From Aliarcobacter lanthieri (GTDB lineage: Bacteria > Campylobacterota > Campylobacteria > Campylobacterales > Arcobacteraceae), in the NCBI RefSeq assembly GCF_013201625.1, contig NZ_CP053839.1, positions 372,001 to 436,000 of the forward strand: DNA of 64,000 bases, written 5' to 3'. Position numbers and translations under genes: made by a program. Below are positions 63,312 to 64,000 of this stretch, piece after piece. The notes beneath the pieces were generated by a model. That model did no database searches. It was given only the letters and a program-made list of their open reading frames with translations, and had not been told where the DNA came from. Position 1 is the stretch's first letter, and each line of letters opens with the position of its first letter.

Positions 63312-63787
63312 TATTCTTCTTTTCCAACAAGTTCTTTTTTAGCTAGAATTTCTATTGTATCAATAATAGAAATAAAATGATTATATGCTATTTGATGTGG
63401 AATTGATACTATAATTCCTACAATTGTTGTAATAAGTGCAACAGCAATACCACCGGAAAATACAGTAGGATCACCTAATCCTTTTGCTGTTATATCTTCA
63501 AATGACATATAAATTCCTACAACAGTTCCTAGTAATCCTAAAAGAGGAGAAATAATAGCTATATTTTTTATTATAGTAAGACCAGTTTCAAGTTTTTTAA
63601 CTTCATACTCTATTTGCATTGAAACAGATGAAGTAGGTTTTATTCTTTGTTTTATTTTAGCGATAATCTGATGTTTTCGTGGAAGAGTAAAAAATTTCCA
63701 AAAAATAATAGTAAATCCAATAATATTCAAAAATATTAAAATATATACGATAAAACCACCTTTATCGATAAATTCGAGAATATCCAT
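63311..63787 (-). CDS. exbB: ExbB/TolQ-family proton channel protein
   Basis: 158 residues with three membrane helices; ISPLLGLLGTVVGIYMSFEDI and GGIAVALITTIVGIIVSIPHQIAYNHF are the MotA/TolQ/ExbB signature. The short length fits the epsilon ExbB branch. It energises TonB-dependent receptors or the Tol system together with ExbD. Confidence 0.92.
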   Translation of the reverse strand: MDILEFIDKGGFIVYILIFLNIIGFTIIFWKFFTLPRKHQIIAKIKQRIKPTSSVSMQIEYEVKKLETGLTIIKNIAIISPLLGLLGTVVGIYMSFEDITAKGLGDPTVFSGGIAVALITTIVGIIVSIPHQIAYNHFISIIDTIEILAKKELVGKEE

Positions 63788-63864
63788 AAATAGCCTTTAA
63801 CTTTTTGTTGTATTATAATAAAAATTTAATTAATATGATACTTTTATATATTTTTACAAATTAA

Positions 63865-63897
63865 GAAGCTACTAAATTAAGATTATTTAGTAGCTTC
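63865..63897 (-). terminator. Hairpin at the end of the truncated gene at the right edge
   Basis: Perfect 12-base stem GAAGCTACTAAA (63865-63876) with TTTAGTAGCTTC (63886-63897). It overlaps the last codons of the gene entering from the right. On the minus strand TTAATTTG follows, a weak U tail. Confidence 0.6.
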
Positions 63898-64000
63898 AAA
63901 TGTAACAATTTGTCCAGCTTTATTTGGATAGCTATTGTATTTATAATCAGATGAAATAACTATATTTTTATATCCTAAACTTTCTAATATTAGTTTAAAC
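63883..64000 (-). CDS. C-terminal end of an unidentified gene (5' end outside window)
   Basis: Open minus-strand frame from the right edge to TAA at 63885-63883; 38 residues with LILESLGYKNIVISSDYKYN, then SYPNKAGQIVTFEATK. Codon use fits a real gene and a hairpin follows the stop. I do not recognise the family from this fragment. It lies upstream of exbB on the same strand, with a hairpin between them. Confidence 0.5.
   Translation of the reverse strand, partial: FKLILESLGYKNIVISSDYKYNSYPNKAGQIVTFEATK

Overview
The window is AT-rich and densely packed with genes. It looks like a chromosome segment of an Arcobacter/Aliarcobacter-type member of the Campylobacterota. The signs are the epsilon-type nap operon napA-G-H-B-F-L-D without napC, an nrfH-nrfA pair followed by a fused CcsBA-type cytochrome c synthase (NrfI-like), a peb4-like ppiC next to a class II fba, and the low-GC codon use. 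No rRNA, tRNA, CRISPR array, prophage or insertion sequence was seen.

Layout. 1-4.3 kb: the end of a methyltransferase gene, a Cache-domain chemoreceptor, a SdiA-regulated-like protein and trpS. 4.3-29.2 kb: an iron/metal acquisition region. It has five TonB-dependent receptors, three AraC-family regulators each transcribed divergently from a FyuA-like receptor, a YbtP/YbtQ-like pair of fused ABC proteins, three MFS transporters, a SAM methyltransferase, a DUF2798 membrane protein, MntP, and a CsoR/RcnR-family repressor with a His-rich CDF metal exporter. No NRPS, PKS or NIS siderophore synthesis gene is present, so the region reads as a platform for taking up siderophores made by other organisms. 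29.4-33 kb: serS, a 321-base gene-free stretch with a T9G9 tract and strong hairpins, a small exported protein and a PAS-GGDEF-EAL protein. 33-45.7 kb: respiratory nitrate-to-ammonium reduction (nap and nrf), with a PAS sensor inside the nap operon and a perfect FNR-type box in front of napA. 46-52.8 kb: a DctPQM TRAP transporter for C4-dicarboxylate-like substrates, a Cache histidine kinase and response regulator, and a Crp/Fnr regulator overlapping a PilJ/NarX-like sensor that has no output domain. 52.9-64 kb: housekeeping genes (TrpD2/YbiB-like, moaA, rpsO, an Rrf2 regulator, a DHH phosphoesterase, a CoA-binding protein, a two-component system, ppiC-fba, aldehyde dehydrogenase, exbB-exbD).

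How it fits together. Receptors bring ferric siderophores across the outer membrane using ExbB/ExbD-type energy. The YbtPQ-like ABC pair and FptX/RhtX-like MFS proteins would carry them across the inner membrane, and the AraC proteins probably sense the cognate ligand inside the cell. NapAB reduces nitrate to nitrite and NrfHA reduces nitrite to ammonium; NrfI would attach the special CxxCK heme of NrfA. MoaA supports the molybdenum cofactor of NapA, and the Crp/Fnr protein carries the residues expected to read the box in front of napA.

The least explained elements are these: paired 15-19 bp palindromes shared by two otherwise different TonB receptor promoters; a methyltransferase and a DUF2798 protein inside a siderophore uptake operon; a DUF4198 gene whose only plausible start codon is ATT; and the hairpin-rich T9G9 stretch after serS.
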